From contig NZ_CAADFC020000008.1 of assembly GCF_900696085.1 (NCBI RefSeq), forward strand, positions 1 through 64,000: a DNA stretch of 64,000 nucleotides, read 5' to 3'. Source of the stretch: Bradyrhizobium ivorense. Its GTDB lineage: Bacteria; Pseudomonadota; Alphaproteobacteria; Rhizobiales; Xanthobacteraceae. Positions within the stretch are counted from its first letter, which is position 1. Every line of letters begins with the position of its first letter. The position numbers and the translations under genes are program-made. This document shows positions 39,132 to 47,412 of this stretch, in pieces. The notes beneath the pieces were generated by a model. That model was not told where the DNA came from, searched no databases, and saw only the letters and a program-made list of their open reading frames with translations.

Positions 39132-40286
39132 TCAGTAGATCGCTGCCCCTGCGCCCACGTTGATCGACGCATCTTTCATGGCCTCGACAATGAACTCGAT
39201 CTTGTTGTTCGTGAGATGGGTGTGAAACGGCAGCGCCAGGGCGCGATCGGCGATCTTTTCCGTAACCGGGAAATCGCCACGTCGATAGCCGAGCTCGAAA
39301 TAGTGGCGTTGCAAGTGCAGCGGGTAGCTATAGGCGGTGGCTTCAATTTGGGCGACGCGTAGATCATCGACGATGGCATCGCGGCCGGATCGCGTGAAGC
39401 GTGTTCCGAGATGAACGAGATAGAGCAACCAGTTCACCTCGGTCACATGGGGACCAACATAAGGCGGCTTGATGCCCTCAAATGATTGCATATGCGCATT
39501 GTAGACCTGCTCCACCAGCCGACGACGCTCCAGGATTTCATCGAGACGCTTGAGCTGTGCCAGCCCCAAGGCTGCCGTGAGATCGCTCATGCCGGCTTGG
39601 TATGGCGCTGCGGCACCGACGATCACCGAGGAGCGTTCGTCCAGGCGGTGGGAGCGATAGCGACGCAAGCCAACCGCGATGTCGATATCGTCCGTTACCA
39701 CCATTGCGCCTTCGCCACAGCTTAGGGCCAAGGGCTGGGCAAAGTCGAAGACCGCCAGGTCGCCGAACCGGCCGACGAGCTCACCCTTGTAACGCGATCC
39801 GATTGCTTCGGTGGAATCCTCTAAAAGCGCCAGATGGTGGCGCTGCGCGATCGCCCGCAGTTCCGACCACGGCGCGGGATGGCCGTTGGGATTGCCGGCA
39901 ACAATCGCCCGCGTGTTGGCCGTGATGCGCTCTTCGGCTTTATCTGGGACCAATGTTCCCGACCAATAGTCGATGTCGGCAAATACCGCCCGTGCGCCTG
40001 CAAGACCGATCGCATGGACCGTCTCGCGAAGGGAATAGGGCGAGGCGATGACTTCCTGCCCTGGCCCGATGCCGACCGCCTTGAGCGCAAGCAGGAGCCC
40101 GATGGTACCGCTCGAGATCGCAACGGCATATTTGCGGCCAAGATTGGCTGCAAAAGCGTGCTCGAACTCCTCGGTGACCCGCCCATTGGAAATCTGCGGC
40201 GAGCACAGAACCGCTTCCACGGCGGAGAGCTCGGCGAAGGTGATATCGGGATCGGACAGTGGAATGAAGGATGTATTTGCCTCCAT
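39132..40286 (-). CDS. DegT/DnrJ/EryC1/StrS-fold protein without the PLP lysine
   Basis: A 384-residue protein with the fold of sugar aminotransferases: SSGTIGLLLALKAVGIGPGQEVIAS near 60-85, LLEDSTEAIGSRYKG near 155-170 and GEGAMVVTDD near 190-200. In active family members the segment before GEGG carries the PLP-binding lysine (FxxxKxxxxGEGG); here it reads FAQPLALSCGEGA, with Leu186 at the lysine position. The protein thus cannot form the usual aldimine unless another residue serves. It sits in the nifB-nifZ operon, far from sugar genes. A structural or altered-chemistry role in nitrogenase assembly is possible. Confidence 0.8.
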   Translation of the reverse strand: MEANTSFIPLSDPDITFAELSAVEAVLCSPQISNGRVTEEFEHAFAANLGRKYAVAISSGTIGLLLALKAVGIGPGQEVIASPYSLRETVHAIGLAGARAVFADIDYWSGTLVPDKAEERITANTRAIVAGNPNGHPAPWSELRAIAQRHHLALLEDSTEAIGSRYKGELVGRFGDLAVFDFAQPLALSCGEGAMVVTDDIDIAVGLRRYRSHRLDERSSVIVGAAAPYQAGMSDLTAALGLAQLKRLDEILERRRLVEQVYNAHMQSFEGIKPPYVGPHVTEVNWLLYLVHLGTRFTRSGRDAIVDDLRVAQIEATAYSYPLHLQRHYFELGYRRGDFPVTEKIADRALALPFHTHLTNNKIEFIVEAMKDASINVGAGAAIY

Positions 40287-40330
40287 CCTGTCAGCACCAT
40301 CAAGCCGACGCTCTGCGAACTCAATGCCGC

Positions 40331-40600
40331 TCACCGGGGAACATTCCTTTTTGCCAACACGATACCGGTCGCCCGCTTCGGATCGGCCGTAATCTGCACG
40401 CAGTGATCCGACCCGTCGAGCAAATGCAGGTCGAAACGAGGAAACTGCCGAAACGGCGGATCCGTCACATCCGACGCATCGCAGCGAACGCATGCAAGCT
40501 GCGGAAAGCGGCGCCGCAGCTCGACAAGGGGACCCGTGTCCGCGCTATCGGAGGCAAGCAGCCGTTCGATTTCGATCAATTCCTCCGCAGTAAGCGCCAT
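40331..40600 (-). CDS. Conserved small nif-cluster protein (DUF6129-like)
   Basis: An 89-residue protein starting MALTAEELIEIERLLA, with GAGGAG five bases upstream. The segment LACVRCDASDVTDPPFRQFPRFDLHLLDGSDHCVQIT, containing a CxxC, resembles the DUF6129 proteins encoded in proteobacterial nif clusters. It overlaps no neighbour but lies 32 bases after the preceding nif gene, in the same operon. Function is unknown; the CxxC could bind metal. Confidence 0.6.
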   Translation of the reverse strand: MALTAEELIEIERLLASDSADTGPLVELRRRFPQLACVRCDASDVTDPPFRQFPRFDLHLLDGSDHCVQITADPKRATGIVLAKRNVPR

Positions 40601-40632
40601 CGTGGCTCCTCTATGACTCGCCAAGGCGGTCG

Positions 40633-40992
40633 TCATTGCCAGAACAGGCGCTCCGGATCTGCGTTCAACTCATCGATTGCTGAAGTCAAGCGGTGATAAA
40701 GGCTGTAAAATTCCCAGATCCCTCGCGCGTGGTTCTTGCAAAACAGCTTCCAGATCCCACTCACGGCGTCGTAAAGAATCAGCGCGACATCAATGAGACC
40801 ACCATTCTTGTCAATATTGCGCGAGCAACAGGGACTCTCGACCAGATAGCCACCCCTCACTGGCGTCACGTTCGGCGAGACATAGAGATAGCGCTTACGC
40901 GAGCTCAAGCCGCGCTCGATTCGCTTGCGATCGAGCTCGTTTGGGTGAGGAACCAACCCGGTCTTTACCTTCCTCATCAGCGCGGCAGTCAT
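40633..40992 (-). CDS. Conserved nif-cluster hypothetical protein
   Basis: A 119-residue protein with AAGGGGG before its ATG. The middle reads YLYVSPNVTPVRGGYLVESPCCSRNID then GGLIDVALILYD, followed by WKLFCKNHARGIW and a C-terminal NADPERLFWQ. Three cysteines (a CC pair and one FCKNHA) are the only metal-ligand candidates. Similar proteins occur beside nifZ in diazotrophic Bradyrhizobium; I cannot name a function. It is packed between nifZ-type and DUF6129-like genes. Confidence 0.6.
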   Translation of the reverse strand: MTAALMRKVKTGLVPHPNELDRKRIERGLSSRKRYLYVSPNVTPVRGGYLVESPCCSRNIDKNGGLIDVALILYDAVSGIWKLFCKNHARGIWEFYSLYHRLTSAIDELNADPERLFWQ

Positions 40993-41006
40993 TGCGAAAG
41001 CCCCCT

Positions 41007-41246
41007 TCAGAGCACCGTGATTTCTTCTTCAAAACAGCCAATGAGCAGCTGCACACCAAAATCGACAGTATAGATCGGCACGTCGGCTTCGGTATGGATA
41101 GCGACCCTGACGATCTCGCCGGTTGCTCCGGCGCCAAGCACGATCCCGTCGGGTTCCGTGTTGGGAAACGAGCCATCGTTGATGAGGTCGATCGCCGCTT
41201 TAACACGTTGGCCCCGCCGATATTTCGGAAAGCGGCCCTCAGTCAC
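41007..41246 (-). CDS. NifZ-domain protein, second copy
   Basis: A 79-residue protein consisting of one NifZ domain: PKYRRGQRVKAAIDLINDGSFPNTEPDGIVLGAGATGEIV then IYTVDFGVQLLIGCFEEEI. Its ATG overlaps the end of the preceding nifZ (ATGA), so the two are translated together. NifZ helps mature the second P-cluster of the MoFe protein. Two adjacent NifZ domains as separate chains could form a heterodimer; that is inference. Confidence 0.8.
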   Translation of the reverse strand: MTEGRFPKYRRGQRVKAAIDLINDGSFPNTEPDGIVLGAGATGEIVRVAIHTEADVPIYTVDFGVQLLIGCFEEEITVL

Positions 41247-41563
41247 GACACAGCCTCTTCCGGCAATGGCGAATCATCGATCTCCTCGCACGCGTCCACT
41301 GACTCAAGCTCCTTGCACTTCATGCCAACGCGGTAGCCACGTTCGATAAACTCGACGCCGTAGATGTAGAATTGCTGCAGGAACGTGCCGATCGAAACGA
41401 CGTAACCCACCTCTCCCTTCTTGACCAAAACCTCGCCAATCTCTTTGCCGCGAAACGTACCGTCATTACGGATAGTGCGATTGGCGCGCACCTTTTCGCT
41501 AAAGCTGAAGACAGGCGGCCCGCTGAGCTCGACAACGTCGCTATCGCGAACGATTTTATTCAT
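41243..41563 (-). CDS. nifZ: Nitrogenase maturation protein NifZ
   Basis: A 106-residue NifZ. The core is VFSFSEKVRANRTIRNDGTFRGKEIGEVLVKKGEVGYVVSIGTFLQQFYIYGVEF, followed by an acidic C-terminal tail (ACEEIDDSPLPEE). It acts in P-cluster maturation of NifDK. The start MNKIV has GAGGGAG at six bases. It overlaps the decayed LRV gene upstream and the second NifZ gene downstream, in the nifB operon. Confidence 0.88.
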   Translation of the reverse strand: MNKIVRDSDVVELSGPPVFSFSEKVRANRTIRNDGTFRGKEIGEVLVKKGEVGYVVSIGTFLQQFYIYGVEFIERGYRVGMKCKELESVDACEEIDDSPLPEEAVS

Positions 41564-42072
41564 GCAACGCTCCCTCGTGAACATGCAGGGCCGCTGCCGT
41601 ACCAGCGCAAGCGAGGTCCTGCATCGATTTGGCCTCATTCTCGAAGGCATCTGGCGATTCACCAGTGGCGATGCCGCACGCGATTTCATGGCGGACATGC
41701 CGGTCAGGACCGCGCTGCGGAGCAGTTAGCGCCCTCGGCAACAGTCCTTGCATATTCTCGAACCGCACGGAGGCGTTCGGGTCGTTCACCATGGCTAACG
41801 GCCACTCATTGTGGATAACCCGTGCCACAAGTGGCGACACTCGACCTCCTCATCGCTGATCAATCGGTCGAACAGCTGCGGCGCGATGCGGCGTGCGACG
41901 GCGCGATCAACTTCATTGTCCTGGCCGGCCAGCATCGGCGTCATTCCCTCGCATCAAACGAAGATCCGGGCCAGACGGCGAGGCTGCGATGGGGCACGCT
42001 TCGCAGTCCCAGGAGCAGGCGGGCGCATTCCCGGGCACGGTTCGCATCCTCAAGCGGCGGCAATCCATTCAC
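41556..42072 (-). pseudogene. Decayed LRV (leucine-rich-variant) FeS4 protein gene
   Basis: Three minus-strand frames each hold part of an LRV protein. The first, from a GTG at 42072, begins NGLPPLEDANRARECARLL, like the Cys-rich start of these proteins. The second has EVDRAVARRIAPQLFDRLISDEEVE. The third has LVARVIHNEWPLAMVNDPNASVRFENMQGLLPRAL and ends at 41556, where it overlaps the nifZ start. The repeats follow the pattern DPxxxVRxxVAxRxxxxxLxxLxxD. LRV proteins with an Fe-S domain lie beside nifB in Azotobacter. At least two frameshifts make this copy non-functional. Confidence 0.55.
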
Positions 42073-42084
42073 GGGGCTCACCCT

Positions 42085-42309
42085 TTAGGCTGGCGCTTGG
42101 TAGCGCGCCAAGAATGTGTCAACGACGCAGGTATTGTCGACCGGACAGGCGGCGACACATTGCGGCTCGTCGAAATGGCCAATGCATTCGGTACATTTTG
42201 CTGGTTCAATGACGAAGCTCCCCGCGTTCTCCGAGATTGCAACGTTCGGGCATAAGGGTTCGCAGGCTGAGCAGCTCGTACACTGCGAGGCAATGATCTT
42301 GAATGGCAC
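42085..42309 (-). CDS. frxA: 2[4Fe-4S] ferredoxin FrxA/FdxN type
   Basis: A 74-residue bacterial ferredoxin: Cys10, 13, 16 and 20 ([11 protein letters not shown]), and Cys39, 42, 51 and 55 ([17 protein letters not shown]), the long-spaced second motif of nif ferredoxins. It lies 10 bases downstream of nifB, the frxA position in Bradyrhizobium, and likely supplies electrons for NifB or nitrogenase. Full length. Confidence 0.93.
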   Translation of the reverse strand: MPFKIIASQCTSCSACEPLCPNVAISENAGSFVIEPAKCTECIGHFDEPQCVAACPVDNTCVVDTFLARYQAPA

Positions 42310-42318
42310 ATACCCCCC

Positions 42319-43878
42319 CTACGCCGCAGAGATCAGGGCTCCCTGCCGAATTGAGGCGTCGCCACGTTTCGCGTGCTGGATCTCACCGCTTTTCACCCGG
42401 TCGAGATAGGAACGGAACCAGGCGATCGCCGACTTCTCGATGAACTCATGCGCATATTGATCAACCGGCTCGATTCCGGCCTTGATCAGATTGCTTCTCG
42501 GGTCGCCGCCGATTTTGGCCACGAACACCGCATGGCAGTCATTGATGCCGCGAATGATGGTCGAAAGCCTATCCTCCTCCCCATAACCACCTTGGCAGTA
42601 GACGTCCACGCGGCGGTGGCCGACGAATTTTGCGCCGGATGTGGAAAGTTCGTAGACTTGGAATTCCTTCGCATGTCCAAAGTGCTCGTTGATCAGCCCG
42701 GAGCCTTTGGTTGCGACTGCCACCAGAAGCGTGATCTCGCTCACCTCTCTGGCCAATTCCCCGAGCTCCTCTTTGCTGCCCGCGGCCTTGGCGGCACGCT
42801 CGTCCTCTACCCGATCTTGGTAAGCCTTGCGCATCTCGAGGTCGTATTTGACGTCCATCTTCATGACTTGGTCGGTCGTAAACTCTGCGCTGCGATCTTC
42901 TCCGAGCAGACCCACAGCATCGGCCCGGCACTGACGGCAGTGACGCATCATGTTTATCTCCCCTTCGCAAGCATCTTGCAGTGCCTTCAATTCCTGCGCT
43001 GTCGGCCCGCGCTGACCGTTGAGGCCAAACACTGTGCCGTACTCGGGTGCGGAGATCAGCGGCATGATATTGTGAAGGAAGGCGCCGCGCGACTTCACCG
43101 CCTGGTTCACTTCGACCAGATGATCGTCGTTGATATGCGGGATCATCACAGAGTTGACCTTACACAGGATCCCCCGTTCGCTGAGCATCTCCAGGCCTAG
43201 CAGCTGGCGATCGGCAAGTATCCTTGCCGCGTCGAGGCCGGTGTAGCGCCTGTGGTTGAAGAAGATCCAAGGATAGATCTTGGCGCCGATTTCGGGATCG
43301 ATCATGTTGACAGTGATCGTGACATGATCAATCTTTGACTTGGCGATGACGTCAACATAATCCGGCAGGCTCAGCCCATTGGTTGACAGACACAGCTTGA
43401 GGTCCGGAGCCGCCTTGGCGACGAGTTCGAACGTCTTGAATGTCTTTTCTGGATTGGCCAGCGGATCGCCGGGACCGGCGATGCCAAGCACGGTCATCTG
43501 GGGAATAGTGGCCGCGACTGCCAGCGCTTTCTTTACCGCCTGCTCCGGCGTGAGCTTCTCGCTCACCACGCCCGGACGTGATTCGTTGGCGCAGTCGTAT
43601 TTTCGGTTGCAGTAATTGCACTGGATATTGCAGGCTGGCGCTACTGGGACGTGCATGCGGGCGTAATGATGATGCGCCTCTTCGCTGTAACAGGGATGGT
43701 TCTTTACTTTTTCCCAGATCTCGGTCGGCAGATCGCCTTGCCCTGCCCGCGAGCCGCAGCTCGCCTGGCCGGTGTTGGACGAGACGCGGCAGCCCCGATG
43801 CTCAGCGGCCGGCTGCACCATCTTGCCGGCACCTACCGCAGCTTTGGCACATTTTCCGAGCCCGACGACCGCGTTCAT
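42319..43878 (-). CDS. nifB: FeMo-cofactor radical SAM enzyme NifB
   Basis: A 519-residue NifB. The radical-SAM cluster motif CNIQCNYC is at 83-90, with [12 protein letters not shown] and further conserved cysteines ([14 protein letters not shown]). The C-terminal about 130 residues ([25 protein letters not shown]...) form a NifX-like cofactor-binding domain. NifB fuses two [4Fe-4S] units with a carbide to make the NifB-cofactor. MNAVVG is chosen with GGGAG upstream. A consensus sigma-54 promoter and NifA element precede it. It heads a long operon with frxA, nifZ and accessory genes. Confidence 0.97.
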   Translation of the reverse strand: MNAVVGLGKCAKAAVGAGKMVQPAAEHRGCRVSSNTGQASCGSRAGQGDLPTEIWEKVKNHPCYSEEAHHHYARMHVPVAPACNIQCNYCNRKYDCANESRPGVVSEKLTPEQAVKKALAVAATIPQMTVLGIAGPGDPLANPEKTFKTFELVAKAAPDLKLCLSTNGLSLPDYVDVIAKSKIDHVTITVNMIDPEIGAKIYPWIFFNHRRYTGLDAARILADRQLLGLEMLSERGILCKVNSVMIPHINDDHLVEVNQAVKSRGAFLHNIMPLISAPEYGTVFGLNGQRGPTAQELKALQDACEGEINMMRHCRQCRADAVGLLGEDRSAEFTTDQVMKMDVKYDLEMRKAYQDRVEDERAAKAAGSKEELGELAREVSEITLLVAVATKGSGLINEHFGHAKEFQVYELSTSGAKFVGHRRVDVYCQGGYGEEDRLSTIIRGINDCHAVFVAKIGGDPRSNLIKAGIEPVDQYAHEFIEKSAIAWFRSYLDRVKSGEIQHAKRGDASIRQGALISAA

Positions 43879-43949
43879 TTCCCATGTCTCCCTGCAGGCA
43901 ATCATCGGCTTCTCAGGACCAGCCCCGAGAGAGCTTCAGCCAGAGCAGT

Positions 43950-43965
43950 AGCAACTCACATGCCA
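43950..43965 (-). promoter_or_regulatory. Sigma-54 promoter of nifB
   Basis: Minus-strand TGGCATGTGAGTTGCT matches the consensus exactly, 72 bases before the nifB start. Confidence 0.85.
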
Positions 43966-44053
43966 TGGTAGAGACGATGCGATTTGCAGCCATGCGCCAA
44001 ACAGTTAGCGGGAACATCAACGCCAGCGGATGCAAGAACAGCAATGATGCACA

Positions 44054-44069
44054 TGTTTGAAACGCAACA
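44054..44069 (-). promoter_or_regulatory. NifA upstream element of nifB
   Basis: A perfect TGT-N10-ACA (TGTTTGAAACGCAACA), centred about 98 bases upstream of the -24 element. Confidence 0.8.
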
Positions 44070-44224
44070 AGCACGTCGTGTTTCTGCCGCGGAGTTCCAC
44101 GGCAGGTGCATTCATTTAACGGCCAAGTACGCGCGACCCTGGGCTCCATCCCTGTTGGCCTTAATGCGACGCGGCATCTCACAATGGGCCGATGCGGGCT
44201 GAGCGATCCGACCTCGCAATGCCG

Positions 44225-45088
44225 CTAATGAGTGAGCAGTATCTCGACTGCGCGAGGCAATCCAATCGCAAGCGGCGTCAGGCCCTGCTCGCGCAGAAAG
44301 CGGAGCTCATTGCGTGAGAGCGCATCCAGATCAACGATCGCATAGTGGGTTTTGGCTGAACGCTTGATGATTTGCCGGGCATAGCTACGCAACAGCTGGT
44401 CGTTGAACCGACAGCCGATAAAGAGAAAGCTCTGTCCGATCCGCCTTTTCTTGATGATGTCCGGAATCGGTGTCTGGATATCGATTTCGGTCAGCAGCTC
44501 GACATAGTCAGCGTCGGAGATCAGGAAGTTCTTTGCCGGCCGCACACTGCCATGCGGCTTGTACAGCACCGTCGTCCAGCTGTCCGCCACGATACCGTCG
44601 ACCTCTTGGCCAATCGAGTCATAAAATCGATACCAGCGATTCTCGCCAATGCTGGCGCGGGTGATACCCTGCACTTCGCCCCATCCATCGCGCTTATCCA
44701 ACGCCCCGCGCATCGCGCCATCGTACCATGTGTCGACTATGATGGGCAGCGACAGAGACGCAAGATGATCGTGCAACACGGTCGACTCGACCGGCCGAGC
44801 GAAGGCCTGCGCCATCAATGCCGTCACGGTGGAGCGATGTTTGCTGATCTCGATGTGCTGCGCCGCGGCCCATGCATTGCCCTTGGCCCGCCGCGGCAGC
44901 GCAACCTTGCTGGCGAAGAAAGCAGATAACGCCTCGGGTGTCGTCGGCACATCGGGTCTGGACAGTTCGGCAAGCCCAGGACCGATATAGGGAACAATGC
45001 TCGCGGCCCTCAGCCCGGCAGCGACATCCGCGAGAATGGCCTTAGCATCGGTCGCGTTGACAAAATCGATCTGCACGGGCGCCTTCAC
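44225..45088 (-). CDS. SIR2-like protein in the nifS-nifT operon
   Basis: A 287-residue protein with a Rossmann start [12 protein letters not shown] at about 32-43, in place of the GAGxS of sirtuins, then [17 protein letters not shown] (about 114-130), [26 protein letters not shown] (about 171-196) and [21 protein letters not shown] (about 224-244). This order is that of SIR2-like (SIR2_2) domains. The GTG start overlaps the nifT stop (GTGA). A NAD-linked role is possible, but the usual catalytic His is not obvious. Such a gene between nifT and nifB suggests a nitrogenase-related function, not anti-phage defence. Confidence 0.65.
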   Translation of the reverse strand: MKAPVQIDFVNATDAKAILADVAAGLRAASIVPYIGPGLAELSRPDVPTTPEALSAFFASKVALPRRAKGNAWAAAQHIEISKHRSTVTALMAQAFARPVESTVLHDHLASLSLPIIVDTWYDGAMRGALDKRDGWGEVQGITRASIGENRWYRFYDSIGQEVDGIVADSWTTVLYKPHGSVRPAKNFLISDADYVELLTEIDIQTPIPDIIKKRRIGQSFLFIGCRFNDQLLRSYARQIIKRSAKTHYAIVDLDALSRNELRFLREQGLTPLAIGLPRAVEILLTH

Positions 45089-45309
45089 GGATCGTCACCG
45101 TTTTCGCCCCGTTTTCTGGCATTGATTGTCACCGGCAAGCGCGTATCGCTCGCCATCTGCGGCAAATCGAGCACCCAGCCATTAGCTATTTTGATCCAGC
45201 CGCCCCATAGCGTCTCATACTCAGATTCCACGATCGGCTCTTCGAGATCCTTTTTCGGCACGTAGATCGACAGGCCCGAATCCGGAGCGCGGCGGATCAT
45301 GATCTTCAC
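45085..45309 (-). CDS. nifT: NifT/FixU protein
   Basis: A 74-residue NifT: MKIMIRR...[18 protein letters not shown]...[16 protein letters not shown] is diagnostic. The start is a GTG overlapping the nifS stop (GTGA). NifT is found in most nif clusters, and its role in nitrogenase is minor or unknown. It lies between nifS and the SIR2-like gene, in one coupled operon. Confidence 0.9.
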   Translation of the reverse strand: MKIMIRRAPDSGLSIYVPKKDLEEPIVESEYETLWGGWIKIANGWVLDLPQMASDTRLPVTINARKRGENGDDP

Positions 45310-46499
45310 GAGCTCAACTCCCTCGACTGCAGCGCATAGCTGGCCAGACTGGCCGATCCCCGCAAATTGGCGCGCAGGCGAGCCACGATGTCGCATAGTA
45401 CGCACACGACCTCATCGACTTCCGCAACAGAGGTTTCACGCGACAGAGAAAAGCGCACCGCGCCGCGCATGCTCCGCGCCGGCACCTGCATGGCGCCCAG
45501 AACATGCGATGGCTCCATTGAGCCGGACTTGCAGGCTGCCCCCAGCGACACCGCAATGCCCGCACGATTGAGATGATGGACGATTGCTTCGCCTTCGAGA
45601 TCATCGAACGCGACACTGGCCGTGTTCGCTAGGCGGTTGCTAACATCGCCGAGCACCGCGCACTCGCCATTGTGCAAAATCCCCTGCTCCAGGCGGTCAC
45701 GCAACGCACCAATGCGAACACGCTCCGGCTCGAGCCGCTCCACCGCCAGCTCCGCAGCTTTTCCAAGACCAACGATGCCGGGGACATTCTCGGTACCGCC
45801 GCGGCGCCGACGTTCCTGTGATCCGCCCCAGATCAGCGGCCGGAATTTTGTCCCTTTGCGCAGATAGAGCGCGCCAACCCCTTTTGGGCCATGCAGCTTG
45901 TGCGCTGAAAGCGACAGCATGTCGATCGCACTGTCCTTTAGGTCGACGCGTACCTTACCGATGGCCTGGACCGCATCTGTGTGAAAAAGCGCGCCTGCCT
46001 CACGGGTCAACCCGGCCAGAAACTCCACGGGAAAAATCGTACCGGTCTCGTTATTGGCCCACATGGCCGAGGCGATTGCCGTGCGGGGCCCGAGCGCGCG
46101 CCGAAACGCCTCGATGTCGAGCCGGCCGCGGGAGTCTACCGGTACAATGTGTGTCTTGACGCCTTTCGCCGTCAATTGCTCGACCAGCGAAAGGATGGCG
46201 GAGTGCTCAACCGAGGTGGTGACGATCTCGTCGCGGCCTTCCTGGCTCGCAAGCGCCGAGAGGATCGCGGCATTATTTGCCTCGGTCCCACCGGAGGTAA
46301 AAACGATCTCATGATCGTGGGCATTCCCCAACAGATCCTGCAAGCTACGGCGCGCCTGCTTCAGCGCGATTGCGGCCTCGCCGCCAAAGGCGTGGCTGGA
46401 CGACGCATTTCCGAATCGCTCGGTGAAGAAAGGCAACATGGCTTGCACGACGGACGGATCGGTCCGCGTCGTCGCGTTGTTATCGAGATAAATCGGCAC
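45306..46499 (-). CDS. nifS: Nitrogenase cysteine desulfurase NifS
   Basis: A 397-residue PLP enzyme: PLP lysine Lys201 in SAHKLHGPKG and catalytic Cys323 in LGAACKSGSMEPSHVL, the NifS/IscS type. It supplies sulfur for Fe-S clusters of nitrogenase. The start is GTG, and the family start MPIYLDNNATT supports it. It is preceded by an Nfu-like gene and iscA, with no full nifU gene in the window, so these two may serve as its scaffold or carriers. Confidence 0.96.
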   Translation of the reverse strand: MPIYLDNNATTRTDPSVVQAMLPFFTERFGNASSSHAFGGEAAIALKQARRSLQDLLGNAHDHEIVFTSGGTEANNAAILSALASQEGRDEIVTTSVEHSAILSLVEQLTAKGVKTHIVPVDSRGRLDIEAFRRALGPRTAIASAMWANNETGTIFPVEFLAGLTREAGALFHTDAVQAIGKVRVDLKDSAIDMLSLSAHKLHGPKGVGALYLRKGTKFRPLIWGGSQERRRRGGTENVPGIVGLGKAAELAVERLEPERVRIGALRDRLEQGILHNGECAVLGDVSNRLANTASVAFDDLEGEAIVHHLNRAGIAVSLGAACKSGSMEPSHVLGAMQVPARSMRGAVRFSLSRETSVAEVDEVVCVLCDIVARLRANLRGSASLASYALQSRELSS

Positions 46500-46517
46500 C
46501 TGATCCCCCGCTCAATC

Positions 46518-46796
46518 TCACGCCTTGGCTGCGGCAGCAAGCCGGATGAAGCGGGCGAATTCGCCGAGCCTCTCGACAAGCCACGCCTGAATGCCTTCCA
46601 GCACCCCGCTCGAAAGCTTGCAGAATGCGCAGGCACCAAGGCTGACCATGATCCTGCTGCCAGCGATTGTGATCAGTCGACTGCTGCCGCCACGTTGCAG
46701 AATGGGTCGGATCTCCTCGAGTACGGCGCGAAGGCGCGGTTCTCGGCCGTTCGCGGCGGCTTGCAATTGCTTGAGTTGCTCTGATTCGGCCAGCAT
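46518..46796 (-). CDS. NifU C-terminal-type (Nfu-like) Fe-S carrier
   Basis: A 92-residue protein equal to the C-terminal domain of NifU: LRAVLEEIRPILQRGG, then LGACAFCKLSSGVLEGIQAWL with Cys56 and Cys59. It lacks the scaffold and central [2Fe-2S] domains of NifU. It lies between iscA and nifS in the same operon. It probably transfers clusters assembled with NifS and IscA. GGAAGGGA precedes the start. Confidence 0.82.
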   Translation of the reverse strand: MLAESEQLKQLQAAANGREPRLRAVLEEIRPILQRGGSSRLITIAGSRIMVSLGACAFCKLSSGVLEGIQAWLVERLGEFARFIRLAAAAKA

Positions 46797-46815
46797 GCTT
46801 GATGTCCCTTCCTTG

Positions 46816-47136
46816 TCAGCTGAACGATTTTCCGCAGGAGCAGCTTGAGGTGGCGTTCGGGTTGTGAAAGGTGAAGCCTGAGCTCTCCAGCGCCATCACG
46901 AAGTCGATGGTTGTTCCGACCAGATGTTGATGGCTCTTGTCGTCGACAAACACCTTCAGGTCACCGCACTCGATCACCTTGTCGTCGGGCTTCGGTTCCT
47001 CGGCCAGACCCATCGTGTATTTGAACCCGCTGCAGCCGCCTGCCTCGACCGTAATGCGCAGGCCGCTTGCTGGCTGCGTCGATGATGAAATCGCACTCTT
47101 GATTGCATTCACCGCGCTATCCGTCAGGTTGATCAT
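46816..47136 (-). CDS. iscA: IscA/HesB-like Fe-S carrier of the nif cluster
   Basis: A 106-residue A-type carrier with the three conserved cysteines: Cys35 (EAGGCSGFKY), Cys99 and Cys101 (SSCSCGKSFS). Such IscA-nif proteins deliver iron or [4Fe-4S] units to nitrogenase proteins. It is the first gene of iscA-nfu-nifS-nifT-SIR2 and has its own sigma-54 promoter about 40 bases upstream, with a NifA element beyond. Confidence 0.93.
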   Translation of the reverse strand: MINLTDSAVNAIKSAISSSTQPASGLRITVEAGGCSGFKYTMGLAEEPKPDDKVIECGDLKVFVDDKSHQHLVGTTIDFVMALESSGFTFHNPNATSSCSCGKSFS

Positions 47137-47172
47137 GGCTTATCCTTCGTCTGCTTAAGACTGCGTGCTCAT

Positions 47173-47188
47173 GGCAAGTCATGTGCCA
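47173..47188 (-). promoter_or_regulatory. Sigma-54 promoter of the iscA-nifS operon
   Basis: Minus-strand TGGCACATGACTTGCC keeps GG-N10-GC with two minor mismatches, about 37 bases before the iscA start. Confidence 0.8.
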
Positions 47189-47248
47189 GCGTACAGACAT
47201 CTGATGATGCTTGCCTTTTAAGACCGGGCCTGTTGCCTTTGGAACTCG

Positions 47249-47264
47249 TGTCGAATTTCCGACA
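47249..47264. promoter_or_regulatory. NifA element shared by divergent promoters
   Basis: A perfect TGT-N10-ACA (TGTCGAATTTCCGACA). It is centred about 70 bases upstream of the leftward iscA promoter and about 84 bases upstream of the rightward promoter at 47339. No other such site was seen in this intergenic region. Confidence 0.8.
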
Positions 47265-47338
47265 GGGCTGCTTCAGGCAGTCGGAGCCCATTTCATGCCT
47301 TTTCCTTCCAGGCTACGCCGCCGACTGCTGCACATGGA

Positions 47339-47354
47339 CGGCAAGCAATTTGCA
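47339..47354 (+). promoter_or_regulatory. Sigma-54 promoter of the unknown gene at 47413
   Basis: CGGCAAGCAATTTGCA keeps GGCA, GG-N10-GC and TTGCA, with two mismatches to TGGCACG. It lies 59 bases before the ATG. Confidence 0.65.
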
Positions 47355-47412
47355 CTGCATCTCGCACCGGCGCCGAAGCGTTGGTGAAACGCTTAGATCG
47401 AGGAACGTTCTA

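Noticed and set aside
42373..43200. Plus-strand frame opposite nifB
   Set aside because: Antisense shadow of nifB.
44225..45088. Anti-phage defence system (SIR2-type)
   Set aside because: The gene is coupled to nifT in a NifA-driven operon and no defence partner gene is near.
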